Positions 40,958 to 48,542 of a stretch of DNA of 53,485 nucleotides are shown here, piece by piece. The first letter of the stretch is position 1. Every line of letters begins with the position of its first letter. The position numbers were made by a program, and so were the translations under genes. Source of the DNA: Chitinophagaceae bacterium (GTDB lineage: Bacteria > Bacteroidota > Bacteroidia > Chitinophagales > Chitinophagaceae); contig JAQBNL010000094.1 in the NCBI GenBank assembly GCA_028288585.1, forward strand, positions 1 through 53,485. The letters run 5' to 3'. Below the pieces are notes generated by a model. It had not been told where the DNA came from, searched no databases, and saw only the letters and a list, made by a program, of their open reading frames with translations.

Positions 40958-42064
40958 ATGGCTAAGGCAAAAAGATCTAAATCTATCTTAACTGATAAAT
41001 CGTTTGAGTTTTTACGCAACTACATTAACAATCCATCTCCGGTAGGGTTTGAGACAAGCGGGCAAAAATTATGGCTTGAGTATATAAAAAATTATGTAGA
41101 CACGAATTTTACAGATGCGTATGGTACTGCGGTAGGCGTAATTAATCCTTCTGAAACTTTTAAGGTTGTTATTGAAGCACATGCCGATGAAATAAGCTGG
41201 TTTGTAAATTATGTAACTCCGGAAGGATTAATTTATTTAAAAAGAAACGGCGGGGTTGATCACCAGATCGCTCCTTCGCAAAGAGTTTTAATTCATGGCA
41301 AAAAGGGCGGAGTAAGAGCTGTGTTCGGCTGGCCTGCCATACATACCAGGCTTAATAATCCCGATAATAAAGAAACCCAGCCTAAAGTGGATAATTTATT
41401 TTTGGATTGCGGTGCAAGAACCAAAAAGGAAGTGGAAGATTTGGGAATACATGTTGGCGCTGTAGTTACTTACGAAGATGGGTTTGCTGAACTTGCCTAT
41501 GATAATTTTATCGGCCGTGCATTTGATAACCGGATTGGTGGTTTTATGATTGCTGAAGTAACACGGTTACTTAAAGAAAATAAAAAGAAATTACCATATG
41601 GATTGTACGTGGTGAATGCTGTACAGGAAGAAATAGGTTTACGCGGTGCAGAAATGATTGCCAGGAGAATTAAACCAAACATCGCCATAATAACGGATGT
41701 AACGCATGATTCCACTACACCTATGATAAATAAAATTACACAGGGAGAATGCAGTTGTGGTAAGGGCCCTGTATTAACGTATGGCCCTGCGGTACATAAT
41801 AAATTACTCGACCTTGTACAAAAAGTTGCAGAGAAAACTAAAATCCCTGTACAGTTATCTACCGTAAGCCGTAGCACGGGAACTGATACCGATTCATTTG
41901 CTTATGCCAATGATGGCTGCCCGTCAGTGCTCATCTCAATCCCTTTGCGTTATATGCATACAACTGTTGAAATGCTGAACCGTAATGATATTGAAGATAC
42001 TATCAGGCTGATGTATGAAACATTATTAACTTTGACGCCTAAAACGAATTTGAAATATATATAA
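40958..42064 (+). CDS. M42 family metallopeptidase (glutamyl aminopeptidase/endoglucanase M-like)
   Basis: I use ATG 40958 because a promoter box precedes it and the frame upstream lies in the UbiA-like gene. The roughly 368-residue protein has the M42 metal ligands in order: HADE, the Asp in FDNRIGGF, QEEIGLRGAEM, TDVTHDST, and His in RYMHTTVEM. It is a dodecameric cytoplasmic cobalt/zinc aminopeptidase in known members, removing N-terminal residues from short peptides. This is a single-gene unit. The small-protein locus at 42067 follows immediately. Confidence 0.94.
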   Translation: MAKAKRSKSILTDKSFEFLRNYINNPSPVGFETSGQKLWLEYIKNYVDTNFTDAYGTAVGVINPSETFKVVIEAHADEISWFVNYVTPEGLIYLKRNGGVDHQIAPSQRVLIHGKKGGVRAVFGWPAIHTRLNNPDNKETQPKVDNLFLDCGARTKKEVEDLGIHVGAVVTYEDGFAELAYDNFIGRAFDNRIGGFMIAEVTRLLKENKKKLPYGLYVVNAVQEEIGLRGAEMIARRIKPNIAIITDVTHDSTTPMINKITQGECSCGKGPVLTYGPAVHNKLLDLVQKVAEKTKIPVQLSTVSRSTGTDTDSFAYANDGCPSVLISIPLRYMHTTVEMLNRNDIEDTIRLMYETLLTLTPKTNLKYI

Positions 42065-42066
42065 CA

Positions 42067-42217
42067 ATGTATCACTTATTATATATTGATCCGGGTAGTG
42101 GCAGTTACCTGGTGCAGGTGATCGTGGCGGGTGCATTGGGAGTAGTATTTTTTTTTCAGGAACATTAAGAATTATATCAAAGCTTTTTTTACCCGTTCGA
42201 ATAAAAAAATGAGATGA
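42067..42217 (+). pseudogene. small membrane protein split by a T9 run (frameshift)
   Basis: ATG 42067 opens a frame reading MYHLLYIDPGSGSYLVQVIV and on to residue 27, followed by a T9 run at 42148-42156 and a quick stop (QEH, TAA to 42168). Removing one T gives FFFRNIKNYIKAFFTRSNKK and a stop at 42217, for 49 residues. The IDPGSGS start followed by a hydrophobic helix and a basic tail is a small-protein type I have seen beside sugar-modification genes. The next gene starts 15 bases later. Whether the T9 is a sequencing error, a decay mutation or a phase-variable tract cannot be told. Confidence 0.65.
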
Positions 42218-42232
42218 TAATCCTCCGGCCTG

Positions 42233-43606
42233 ATGTTAAATTCTTTTACGCAACATTCCTCTTCCTATCGTGATCCTTCCGGTTTTATTTTTGAAAAAGA
42301 TGGAACACTTTACCGGCAGGTAAATATTTCTTTCAAAGAAAATTTTGACTTCTTTATTGAAAGCGGCTGCTACAGGCAACTTACAGAAAAGGGTCTGCTT
42401 ATTCGGCATGAGCAAATTAATGAGAACCTTACAGGCGAAGACAATTATTATACTACCCTGAAACCTGAAAAGATCTCGCTAATTTCTTATCCCTATGAAT
42501 GGAGTTTTGATATGCTGAAGGATGCAGCGTTGCTTACACTCCGGCTTGCAAGGGAAGCTATGGATTATGGAATGGTGCTTAAAGATGCTACCCCATATAA
42601 TATACAATGGCACCAGGGGAAATTGATCTTTATTGACACACTCTCATTTGAAAAATTCAATGAAGAACCGTGGATCGCTTACCGGCAGTTTTGCGAAAAT
42701 TTCCTGGGGCCGTTATTGATAATGCATTACAGCAAAATGTCTTTATCGCAATTGCAACTGGCCTGGCCTGATGGAATACCATTAACCATTATCAAATCAT
42801 TGCTTCCAAAACGAAGCAGGTTTTCATTTCATACATACTTGCATATACATTTACATGCAAAGGTTTCAGCATCCCGAAAAAATAGCCGTGTTGCCCGGCA
42901 GCAATTTTCCAAACAAAAAATGCTGAATCTTATTTCCAGTCTTGAAATATTAGTGAATAAGCTAAAGATACCTGTTCGGCAAACCAGCTGGTCAGGATAC
43001 TATGAAGAAGCATCACAGCGGAAAGATTACCTGGAGCAGAAAAAAAAGATCATTCATGAATGGCTGAATGAAATTGACGATGTAAAAATTGCAGCTGACC
43101 TTGGCGCCAACGAAGGTGAATTTTCCCAACTGTTATCATCAAAAAATGTACAGACAGTTGCCGCAGATTTTGATCCTTATTGCATTAATAGACTTTACTT
43201 AAGCATAAAGAAGAGCGGGGAAAAAAATATTCAACCTATTATTCTTGATCTCTCAATGCCTAGTCCTGCCATTGGTGTAAATAATGAAGAAAGGAACTCA
43301 TTTCTTAACCGTACTCATATGGACCTGGTGCTGGCATTGGCGCTGGTTCATCACCTGGCGATTGGAAAAAACATTCCCCTGAAGCTGGCAGCTTCTTTCT
43401 TTCAGCAAATGAGCAAATACCTAATTATTGAATTTGTACCCAAAGCAGATGAAAAGATTCAACTGATGTTATCAGGAAAAAAAGATATATACGAGGAATA
43501 TGATGAAAAACATTTTGAACAGGCCTTTGAAAAATATTACACCATCCGTAACAAGCAATTAATTGAAGGTTCGCTAAGGGTTTTATATTTATTGGTAAAG
43601 CTTTAA
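42233..43606 (+). CDS. NoeA-like SAM-dependent methyltransferase
   Basis: This 457-residue protein has two parts. The first (to about 180) reads SFDMLKDAALLTLRLAREAM and LKDATPYNIQWHQGKLIFID, a kinase-like pocket (DxxxxN and ID) without the usual full set of catalytic motifs. The second (about 265-457) has the class I methyltransferase fold with AADLGANEGEFSQLLSSK, VAADFDPYCI and DLVLALALVHHLAIGKN. The overall layout matches NoeA-type nodulation or glycan methyltransferases. The likely target is a sugar or lipid-linked glycan. It is one base from the sulfatase-like gene, so they form an operon. Confidence 0.82.
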   Translation: MLNSFTQHSSSYRDPSGFIFEKDGTLYRQVNISFKENFDFFIESGCYRQLTEKGLLIRHEQINENLTGEDNYYTTLKPEKISLISYPYEWSFDMLKDAALLTLRLAREAMDYGMVLKDATPYNIQWHQGKLIFIDTLSFEKFNEEPWIAYRQFCENFLGPLLIMHYSKMSLSQLQLAWPDGIPLTIIKSLLPKRSRFSFHTYLHIHLHAKVSASRKNSRVARQQFSKQKMLNLISSLEILVNKLKIPVRQTSWSGYYEEASQRKDYLEQKKKIIHEWLNEIDDVKIAADLGANEGEFSQLLSSKNVQTVAADFDPYCINRLYLSIKKSGEKNIQPIILDLSMPSPAIGVNNEERNSFLNRTHMDLVLALALVHHLAIGKNIPLKLAASFFQQMSKYLIIEFVPKADEKIQLMLSGKKDIYEEYDEKHFEQAFEKYYTIRNKQLIEGSLRVLYLLVKL

Positions 43607-43607
43607 A

Positions 43608-45116
43608 ATGAAAAAAAAAATTGCGGTATTAATAATTTACCCCTTACATGTATGGCTGCTACCGCTTTACTTTATTATCAGCAAGTATGTACAATTTGCA
43701 GGACTATTAGATCATTCGGAATCATTGATTGCATTAATCAAACTTTTAGCTGGATTTAGTATTGGCTTTTTTTTATTCTATTTGCTGCTTAAAAATTATT
43801 CAAAGTCAGGTATTGTTGTTACATACTTGGGCTGTATTTACTTATTTTTTGGTGCAATAAAACAATTGCTTACAGTATCGCCTGTTCTTCACTATATATC
43901 CCCTTACCGTATTCTTCTTCCATTGTTATTTATTCTTTCAATTGTTTTCCTTTATAGAATCAAAAAATGGAAACGTCTTGTCCGAATCACTCTTTTTTTA
44001 AATTTACTTTTTAGCATATACCTGGGTATAGAATTATATAAATGGATCGAAACAAACCAGAAAAATTCGGTTGGTTTAAAAAATTCAGGGTTTGATTATA
44101 ATATGCCTATCGACAAAAATGCATCTTTAAATCGTGTAAACATCTATTATATCGTGCTGGATTGTCATCCTTCTGCCGCATACCAGGAAGAAATGCTGGG
44201 GGTAAAGAATAACCTACTCGACAGTAGCTTATTGGCCAAAGGTTTTTATGTGCTGGATCATCCGCGAAGTAATTACACCAAGACTTCTTTCTCCATGGCT
44301 GCAACTTTCACTATGGCTTACCTTCCATGGTTAAAGACCAACCATAACCCTTATCCTTATGAATATAACAGGGCAATGTCACTGGTAAAAAACTCACCCG
44401 TCCTTGAACTCCTGCATAAAGATGGATATCAACTACACAATCTTTCTATATTCGACCTGCCTGGGAAACCTTCAATTCAAAAAGGGAAGTTCCTCAGTAC
44501 TACTACCACACAAATGATATTTTTCAACACTTTATGGAATAGCTTTATCCGTGATGTAATGTGGAAAAATTCAGCAAAAAAATGGCAGACCAGGGATGTA
44601 GAAAAAGTGTACAAAAATAAATATGAATTTCAGAAAGGCTACAATAAAAAAATAATTGATTCCCTTTTACAGTTCGCCGAAAATCATAAAAACGAAAAGC
44701 CTTATTTCGTGTATGCACATTTACTGATGCCTCATTTCCCCTACTTTTATAACAAATCCGGAATAGCTTATCCTGATGAAGAAATATATACGGATTCGCT
44801 GGCAACCGATAGAGATAAATTTAGAAATTATATTGTTTATACTGACAGCTTAGCAATCAGGATAGTTGATTCATTATTTAAACAGGGTTCAGGAAAAGAT
44901 GTTATCATCATACAAAGCGACCATGGTTTGTCAGACCTGGATGAAAGCCGTAAACAGGATGCTTTCAGAAATATATCGGCATTTTATTTCCCCGATAAAG
45001 AATACAAACCATTGTACAATGAAATGAGCAACGTAAATACATTCCGTGTCGTTTTAAACAAGTATTTCAATCAAAAATTACCTTTGCTAAAAGATTCATC
45101 TATTTATATTAAATAG
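43608..45116 (+). CDS. membrane-anchored sulfatase/phosphoethanolamine-transferase-like protein
   Basis: The 502-residue protein has about four or five N-terminal membrane segments (residues 5-145). An alkaline-phosphatase-superfamily domain follows: IYYIVLDCHPSAAYQEEMLG (first metal Asp), the nucleophile region NYTKTSFSMAATFTM with Thr/Ser, and DVIIIQSDHGLSDLDE (metal Asp-His). The domain arrangement resembles LtaS and phosphoethanolamine transferases rather than free sulfatases. It would act on the periplasmic side, probably transferring a phospho-group to a surface glycan or lipid. It is the last gene of the NoeA-like operon. Confidence 0.85.
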   Translation: MKKKIAVLIIYPLHVWLLPLYFIISKYVQFAGLLDHSESLIALIKLLAGFSIGFFLFYLLLKNYSKSGIVVTYLGCIYLFFGAIKQLLTVSPVLHYISPYRILLPLLFILSIVFLYRIKKWKRLVRITLFLNLLFSIYLGIELYKWIETNQKNSVGLKNSGFDYNMPIDKNASLNRVNIYYIVLDCHPSAAYQEEMLGVKNNLLDSSLLAKGFYVLDHPRSNYTKTSFSMAATFTMAYLPWLKTNHNPYPYEYNRAMSLVKNSPVLELLHKDGYQLHNLSIFDLPGKPSIQKGKFLSTTTTQMIFFNTLWNSFIRDVMWKNSAKKWQTRDVEKVYKNKYEFQKGYNKKIIDSLLQFAENHKNEKPYFVYAHLLMPHFPYFYNKSGIAYPDEEIYTDSLATDRDKFRNYIVYTDSLAIRIVDSLFKQGSGKDVIIIQSDHGLSDLDESRKQDAFRNISAFYFPDKEYKPLYNEMSNVNTFRVVLNKYFNQKLPLLKDSSIYIK

Positions 45117-45212
45117 CCATTGCAGAACTGATCGCATGTTAATACGTAACCAAACTTTTTTGCCTGCTTTTATAAGCATTGTGTAATTATTTTAATTACT
45201 TCCTTCTAACCA

Positions 45213-45463
45213 ATGATAACTAAAGTATTTATTAAAATAAAAATTCTGTGGATGCTTTTTTATTCCTTTTCATCACTAACCTGTTCATCTGTATCTATAG
45301 AAATAATTTTGCTTATTTCCCTGCTGCCAGTTATTCATCATTATATAAACCATCCTGCGATGAAGCATGTGTAAAAAAATGGAAACAATTTATTTTTGAT
45401 TATCCAGCCAGTGATCTTTTACAGGCAAAAAAAATTGCCGGACAGTTGGATACAATCCGATAA
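45213..45463 (+). pseudogene. small lipoprotein gene, apparently frameshifted
   Basis: ATG 45213 gives MITKVFIKIKILWMLFYSFS followed by SLTCSS, a lipoprotein-type signal, then runs into non-protein-like sequence and stops at 45374. A second frame (45248-45463) encodes at its end a plausible soluble segment: SYSSLYKPSCDEACVKKWKQ, FIFDYPASDLLQAKKIAGQL, DTIR. A shift between the two near 45300-45310 would join signal and mature part into about 83 residues. The frameshift is inferred from the look of both frames only. Confidence 0.45.
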
Positions 45464-45471
45464 TATATATT

Positions 45472-45570
45472 ATGGCTGAAAATAAAAGTGAAGAACATCC
45501 TTTTACTTCTCCTGCAAAAATTATTGAGGGGCAATTGAGTTATCAAAAAGACCAACAGACTTTATTTTGA
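45472..45570 (+). CDS. possible 32-residue peptide
   Basis: ATG 45472 lies nine bases after the previous small frame and encodes MAENKSEEHPFTSPAKIIEG followed by QLSYQKDQQTLF. It is polar, with no membrane segment. It overlaps the end of the convergent histidine kinase gene by nine bases. No homologue is known to me; it may be chance or a real short protein. The rest of 45117-45212 shows nothing. Confidence 0.3.
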   Translation: MAENKSEEHPFTSPAKIIEGQLSYQKDQQTLF

Positions 45571-47076
45571 ATTTATCACCGGTATGCTAAAATAAAAAGT
45601 GCTTCCCTCTCCTTCAGTGCTTTCTGCCCATATTTTACCGCCATGCTGTTTAATAATTTCAGAAGAAATAAACAACCCGATTCCCAGGCCGCTGAAATCT
45701 TTGGATACTTCATCAACCCTGTAAAAGCGGTCGAATATTTTACTGATCTTTTCTTTGGGAATTCCAATTCCAAAATCTTTAAATGATACAATTATATCGC
45801 TACTGTTCTTTACAGCGTTAACAATAATCTTGTCTTTACCCGGAGAATATTTAGACGCATTACTGATGATATTGGTAATCACCTGTTCCAGACGTAGTGT
45901 ATCAATTTTCACTTTAGCAGATTCATTCTCTTCTAAAATTATTGTATGGTTCTGCGTAATTTGCTGCATTGAATTAAGTATTTCAGGAAGAAACGAACCC
46001 GTTTCCACTTCTGTTTGGGATAGTCTTAATTTACCTGCATTAATTTTTGAAACATCCAGTAATTCATTAATGAGAGAAGTGAGCTTAACTGCGTACTGGT
46101 CTACCTTTGAAAGGTATTGCTCAACAGGCCCGGGGCTACACTCTTTGCTAAGCGCTAATGCCAGCTGTGCGTAAGCCTTAATGGTGGTTAAAGGCGTTTT
46201 TAATTCATGACTGGCAATGGAAATGAATTCATCTTTTTTTTCTTCAAGCAGTTTCGCCTGTAATAATTCCGCTTCTTTATGTATCAGCGCTTCTTCTGTT
46301 TTTTTTCTTTCAGTAATATCCGAGAGAAAAGCAATAAAAAGCCATTCGCCTTTAAGCTTAACATTTGAAACGCTCAGGTTAATATAAAATTCATGCCCCT
46401 TTTTATGCAAGGCAGTTATCTCAATTGTTTTATTAAGAACAGGGCCTTCGCCGGTTTTTAAAAAGTGGAACATACCTTTTTCATGAGCTTCACGGTATTG
46501 ATTCGGTATGATAGTTTCTGATAACCGCTTACCAATTACTTCATTAACTGCAAAACCAAAAATGGCTTCCGCCTTTGGGTTCCACTCTAAAATTTGTTGG
46601 TGTTCATTAATTACAACTACCGCATCGGGCCCGCTTTGAAAAAATGTTTTTAATCTTTTTTCACTTTGCTTAATCGTTTTTAAAGAAGCTGCCCGGTCAA
46701 GGGAGTAGCGGATGCAACGTTCCAGTTTTTCTGTATTTAACTCTGATTTTATAAGATAATCAGTAGCGCCGGCTTTCATTGCTTCTATATCAATTGCCTT
46801 ATTTCCTTTACCGGTTAATAAAATTATGGGTTCTTCACAATGCAGCCGGATGGCTTCTTTCAGCAGTTCTAATCCTGTTTCATTTCCCAGCCTGTAGTCA
46901 ACAAAATATATATCGTAATAGTTTAATTTAAATTTTTCAATGGCAGATTGATAACTATTACACCAATCAATTATAAATTTAGTTTTATCAATTTCATTTA
47001 TATAATCGCTGATAATAAAGTAATCATCTTCATCATCATCAATTATTAATATTTTTATTTGGTTTTGGGTAAGCAT
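45562..47076 (-). CDS. hybrid sensor: response regulator receiver-PAS-histidine kinase
   Basis: The 504-residue protein begins with a receiver domain (IIDDDEDDYF, phospho-Asp60 in FVDYRLG, Lys110 in YLIKSE). A PAS domain (about 140-260, with ITERKKTEEAL at its end) and a short coiled coil follow. The HisKA helix has His290 in SIASHELKTPLTT, and the HATPase has ISNASKYSPG, DFGIGIPKEKISKIFDRFYR and GLGIGLFISSEI. It has no membrane segment, so it is cytoplasmic. The N-terminal receiver implies input from another kinase, most simply the one directly upstream (4-base gap). Output target unknown. Confidence 0.94.
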   Translation of the reverse strand: MLTQNQIKILIIDDDEDDYFIISDYINEIDKTKFIIDWCNSYQSAIEKFKLNYYDIYFVDYRLGNETGLELLKEAIRLHCEEPIILLTGKGNKAIDIEAMKAGATDYLIKSELNTEKLERCIRYSLDRAASLKTIKQSEKRLKTFFQSGPDAVVVINEHQQILEWNPKAEAIFGFAVNEVIGKRLSETIIPNQYREAHEKGMFHFLKTGEGPVLNKTIEITALHKKGHEFYINLSVSNVKLKGEWLFIAFLSDITERKKTEEALIHKEAELLQAKLLEEKKDEFISIASHELKTPLTTIKAYAQLALALSKECSPGPVEQYLSKVDQYAVKLTSLINELLDVSKINAGKLRLSQTEVETGSFLPEILNSMQQITQNHTIILEENESAKVKIDTLRLEQVITNIISNASKYSPGKDKIIVNAVKNSSDIIVSFKDFGIGIPKEKISKIFDRFYRVDEVSKDFSGLGIGLFISSEIIKQHGGKIWAESTEGEGSTFYFSIPVINSK

Positions 47077-47080
47077 AGAA

Positions 47081-47878
47081 TTAATTAGATGTTTCGGGTA
47101 AAATTAATATAAATCGGGCACCTGAATCCTTACTTCCTTTTGCATATATGATCCCATGATGTTTTTCCATAATTTTTTTACAGATGGCAAGCCCTAGCCC
47201 ATTGCCTTCATAATCAGATTTTCCATGTAAACGCTGGAATGGCTGAAAAATTTTTTCAGAATACTGTTCTTCAAATCCAATACCATTATCTGCGATCTCA
47301 ATTTTATGATATATTTTATCGGCAGATAACCCAAGAGTTTTTTTCTCCTCCTCATTTATTTTTTCCGAGTTAATTTTAATTTGTAGAGAAGTATCTTTTT
47401 TTTGAAATTTAATTGAATTACTTATAAGGTTCAGAAATAAATGTTTTAGCTGGGTACAATTACCTTCAATCACCGGTAAAGATGACCAGGTAATCTCTGC
47501 ATTATTCTCCGGAACAATTACCCTTATGTCCTCTAAATTTTTTTGTAGCAGATCATTCAAATCACATTTCTGAAAATCATCTTCTGCTTCTGTAATATTG
47601 GATAAAGCAGCCAGGCTGTCAATCATGGCCCGCATGCTTTTTACAGTTAATTGTATGCGGTCAATATAAGATTTTGCTTCTTCGCCTGAAGCTTCTTTAA
47701 ACTTAAAGATTAACCTTTCAACAAAGGTTGATAATTTTCTAAGCGGCGCCTGCAAATCATGAGAAGCCATCAGTATAAATTCTTCCTGCTGTTTTTTATA
47801 TTCAGTTAAGGTTTCGGTAGCTTTTTGTAATTCTGTTTCCAGGTGTTTGATTCTTTCTTCATATAACAATTTTTCCAT
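47081..47878 (-). CDS. soluble histidine kinase (phytochrome-like HisKA/HATPase)
   Basis: The 265-residue protein has a short N-terminal coiled coil (residues 5-32), the dimerisation helix with His40 in LMASHDLQAPLRKLSTF, and a HATPase domain. Its boxes are FLNLISNSIKFQKK, DNGIGFEEQYSEKIFQPFQR and GNGLGLAICKKIMEKHHG. No sensor domain is present, so it probably senses through a partner or is the kinase output of a split system. Its SHDLQAPLRK box is the type in bacteriophytochrome-like kinases. It lies between the response regulator upstream and the REC-PAS-kinase downstream, and the three probably form one phosphorelay. Confidence 0.93.
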   Translation of the reverse strand: MEKLLYEERIKHLETELQKATETLTEYKKQQEEFILMASHDLQAPLRKLSTFVERLIFKFKEASGEEAKSYIDRIQLTVKSMRAMIDSLAALSNITEAEDDFQKCDLNDLLQKNLEDIRVIVPENNAEITWSSLPVIEGNCTQLKHLFLNLISNSIKFQKKDTSLQIKINSEKINEEEKKTLGLSADKIYHKIEIADNGIGFEEQYSEKIFQPFQRLHGKSDYEGNGLGLAICKKIMEKHHGIIYAKGSKDSGARFILILPETSN

Positions 47879-47977
47879 GCTTATTTATTCTGTATGTATG
47901 CAATCCAACAAAAAATAAAAATAAAGAATGTAATGATAGCGGAAAAATCAATTCGCTTAAAGCATCACAAGGGTTAT

Positions 47978-48403
47978 TCAAGATGCACAATAAGTAAGCA
48001 TATGTTTTACCATATTCTCAAGCTCATTGATAGTTGAAGGTTTTACGAGGTAATCGCAGGCACCCAGTTCCATGCACATGGCTTTATAAACAGGAGAATC
48101 AGAAGTGCTCCAGATTATTTTTGGAATGGGATGGAGCCGCCGGTCTTCTTTCAGCATTTTCAATATTTCTGCACCGTTTAATTCCGGCATATTAAAATCT
48201 AAAACAATTAAACAGGGAAGGTTATCAGCAGCATTTTCCAGATGGGAAATTACTTTCCTGCCATTATTAAAAAATTGCAAATTAAGAGAAGTGTCAACTG
48301 TAGAAAATATTTCTTCCAATATTTCTTGGTCGTCAATATCATCCTCACCTAATAGTATAAATTTAGACGGCACATCATTTGCTGTATTTGAATTTTTATT
48401 CAT
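47978..48403 (-). CDS. single-domain response regulator
   Basis: I choose ATG 48403 over the TTG at 48415, giving 141 residues. It is a CheY-like receiver: acidic pocket GEDDIDD, phospho-Asp69 in IVLDFNMPELNG, Ser/Thr in IIWSTSDSP and Lys in YLVKPST. There is no output domain, so it acts through protein contacts or passes phosphate in a relay. It resembles receivers paired with phytochrome-like kinases (Rcp1 type). It is encoded 99 bases upstream of the kinase and divergent from the poly-HAMP kinase at 48543. Confidence 0.94.
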   Translation of the reverse strand: MNKNSNTANDVPSKFILLGEDDIDDQEILEEIFSTVDTSLNLQFFNNGRKVISHLENAADNLPCLIVLDFNMPELNGAEILKMLKEDRRLHPIPKIIWSTSDSPVYKAMCMELGACDYLVKPSTINELENMVKHMLTYCAS

Positions 48404-48542
48404 ACTTATATTCAAAGTCTAAGATAATTAAAACTGCTTCTTCATATTAAAATTAATTTTATTATTTGAAAACCCAAATTCTGCTTTTTTAAAAACCTTT
48501 TTGTAGGTTTGATAAGCCAATTTAATTACCTAAAAACCTTCT

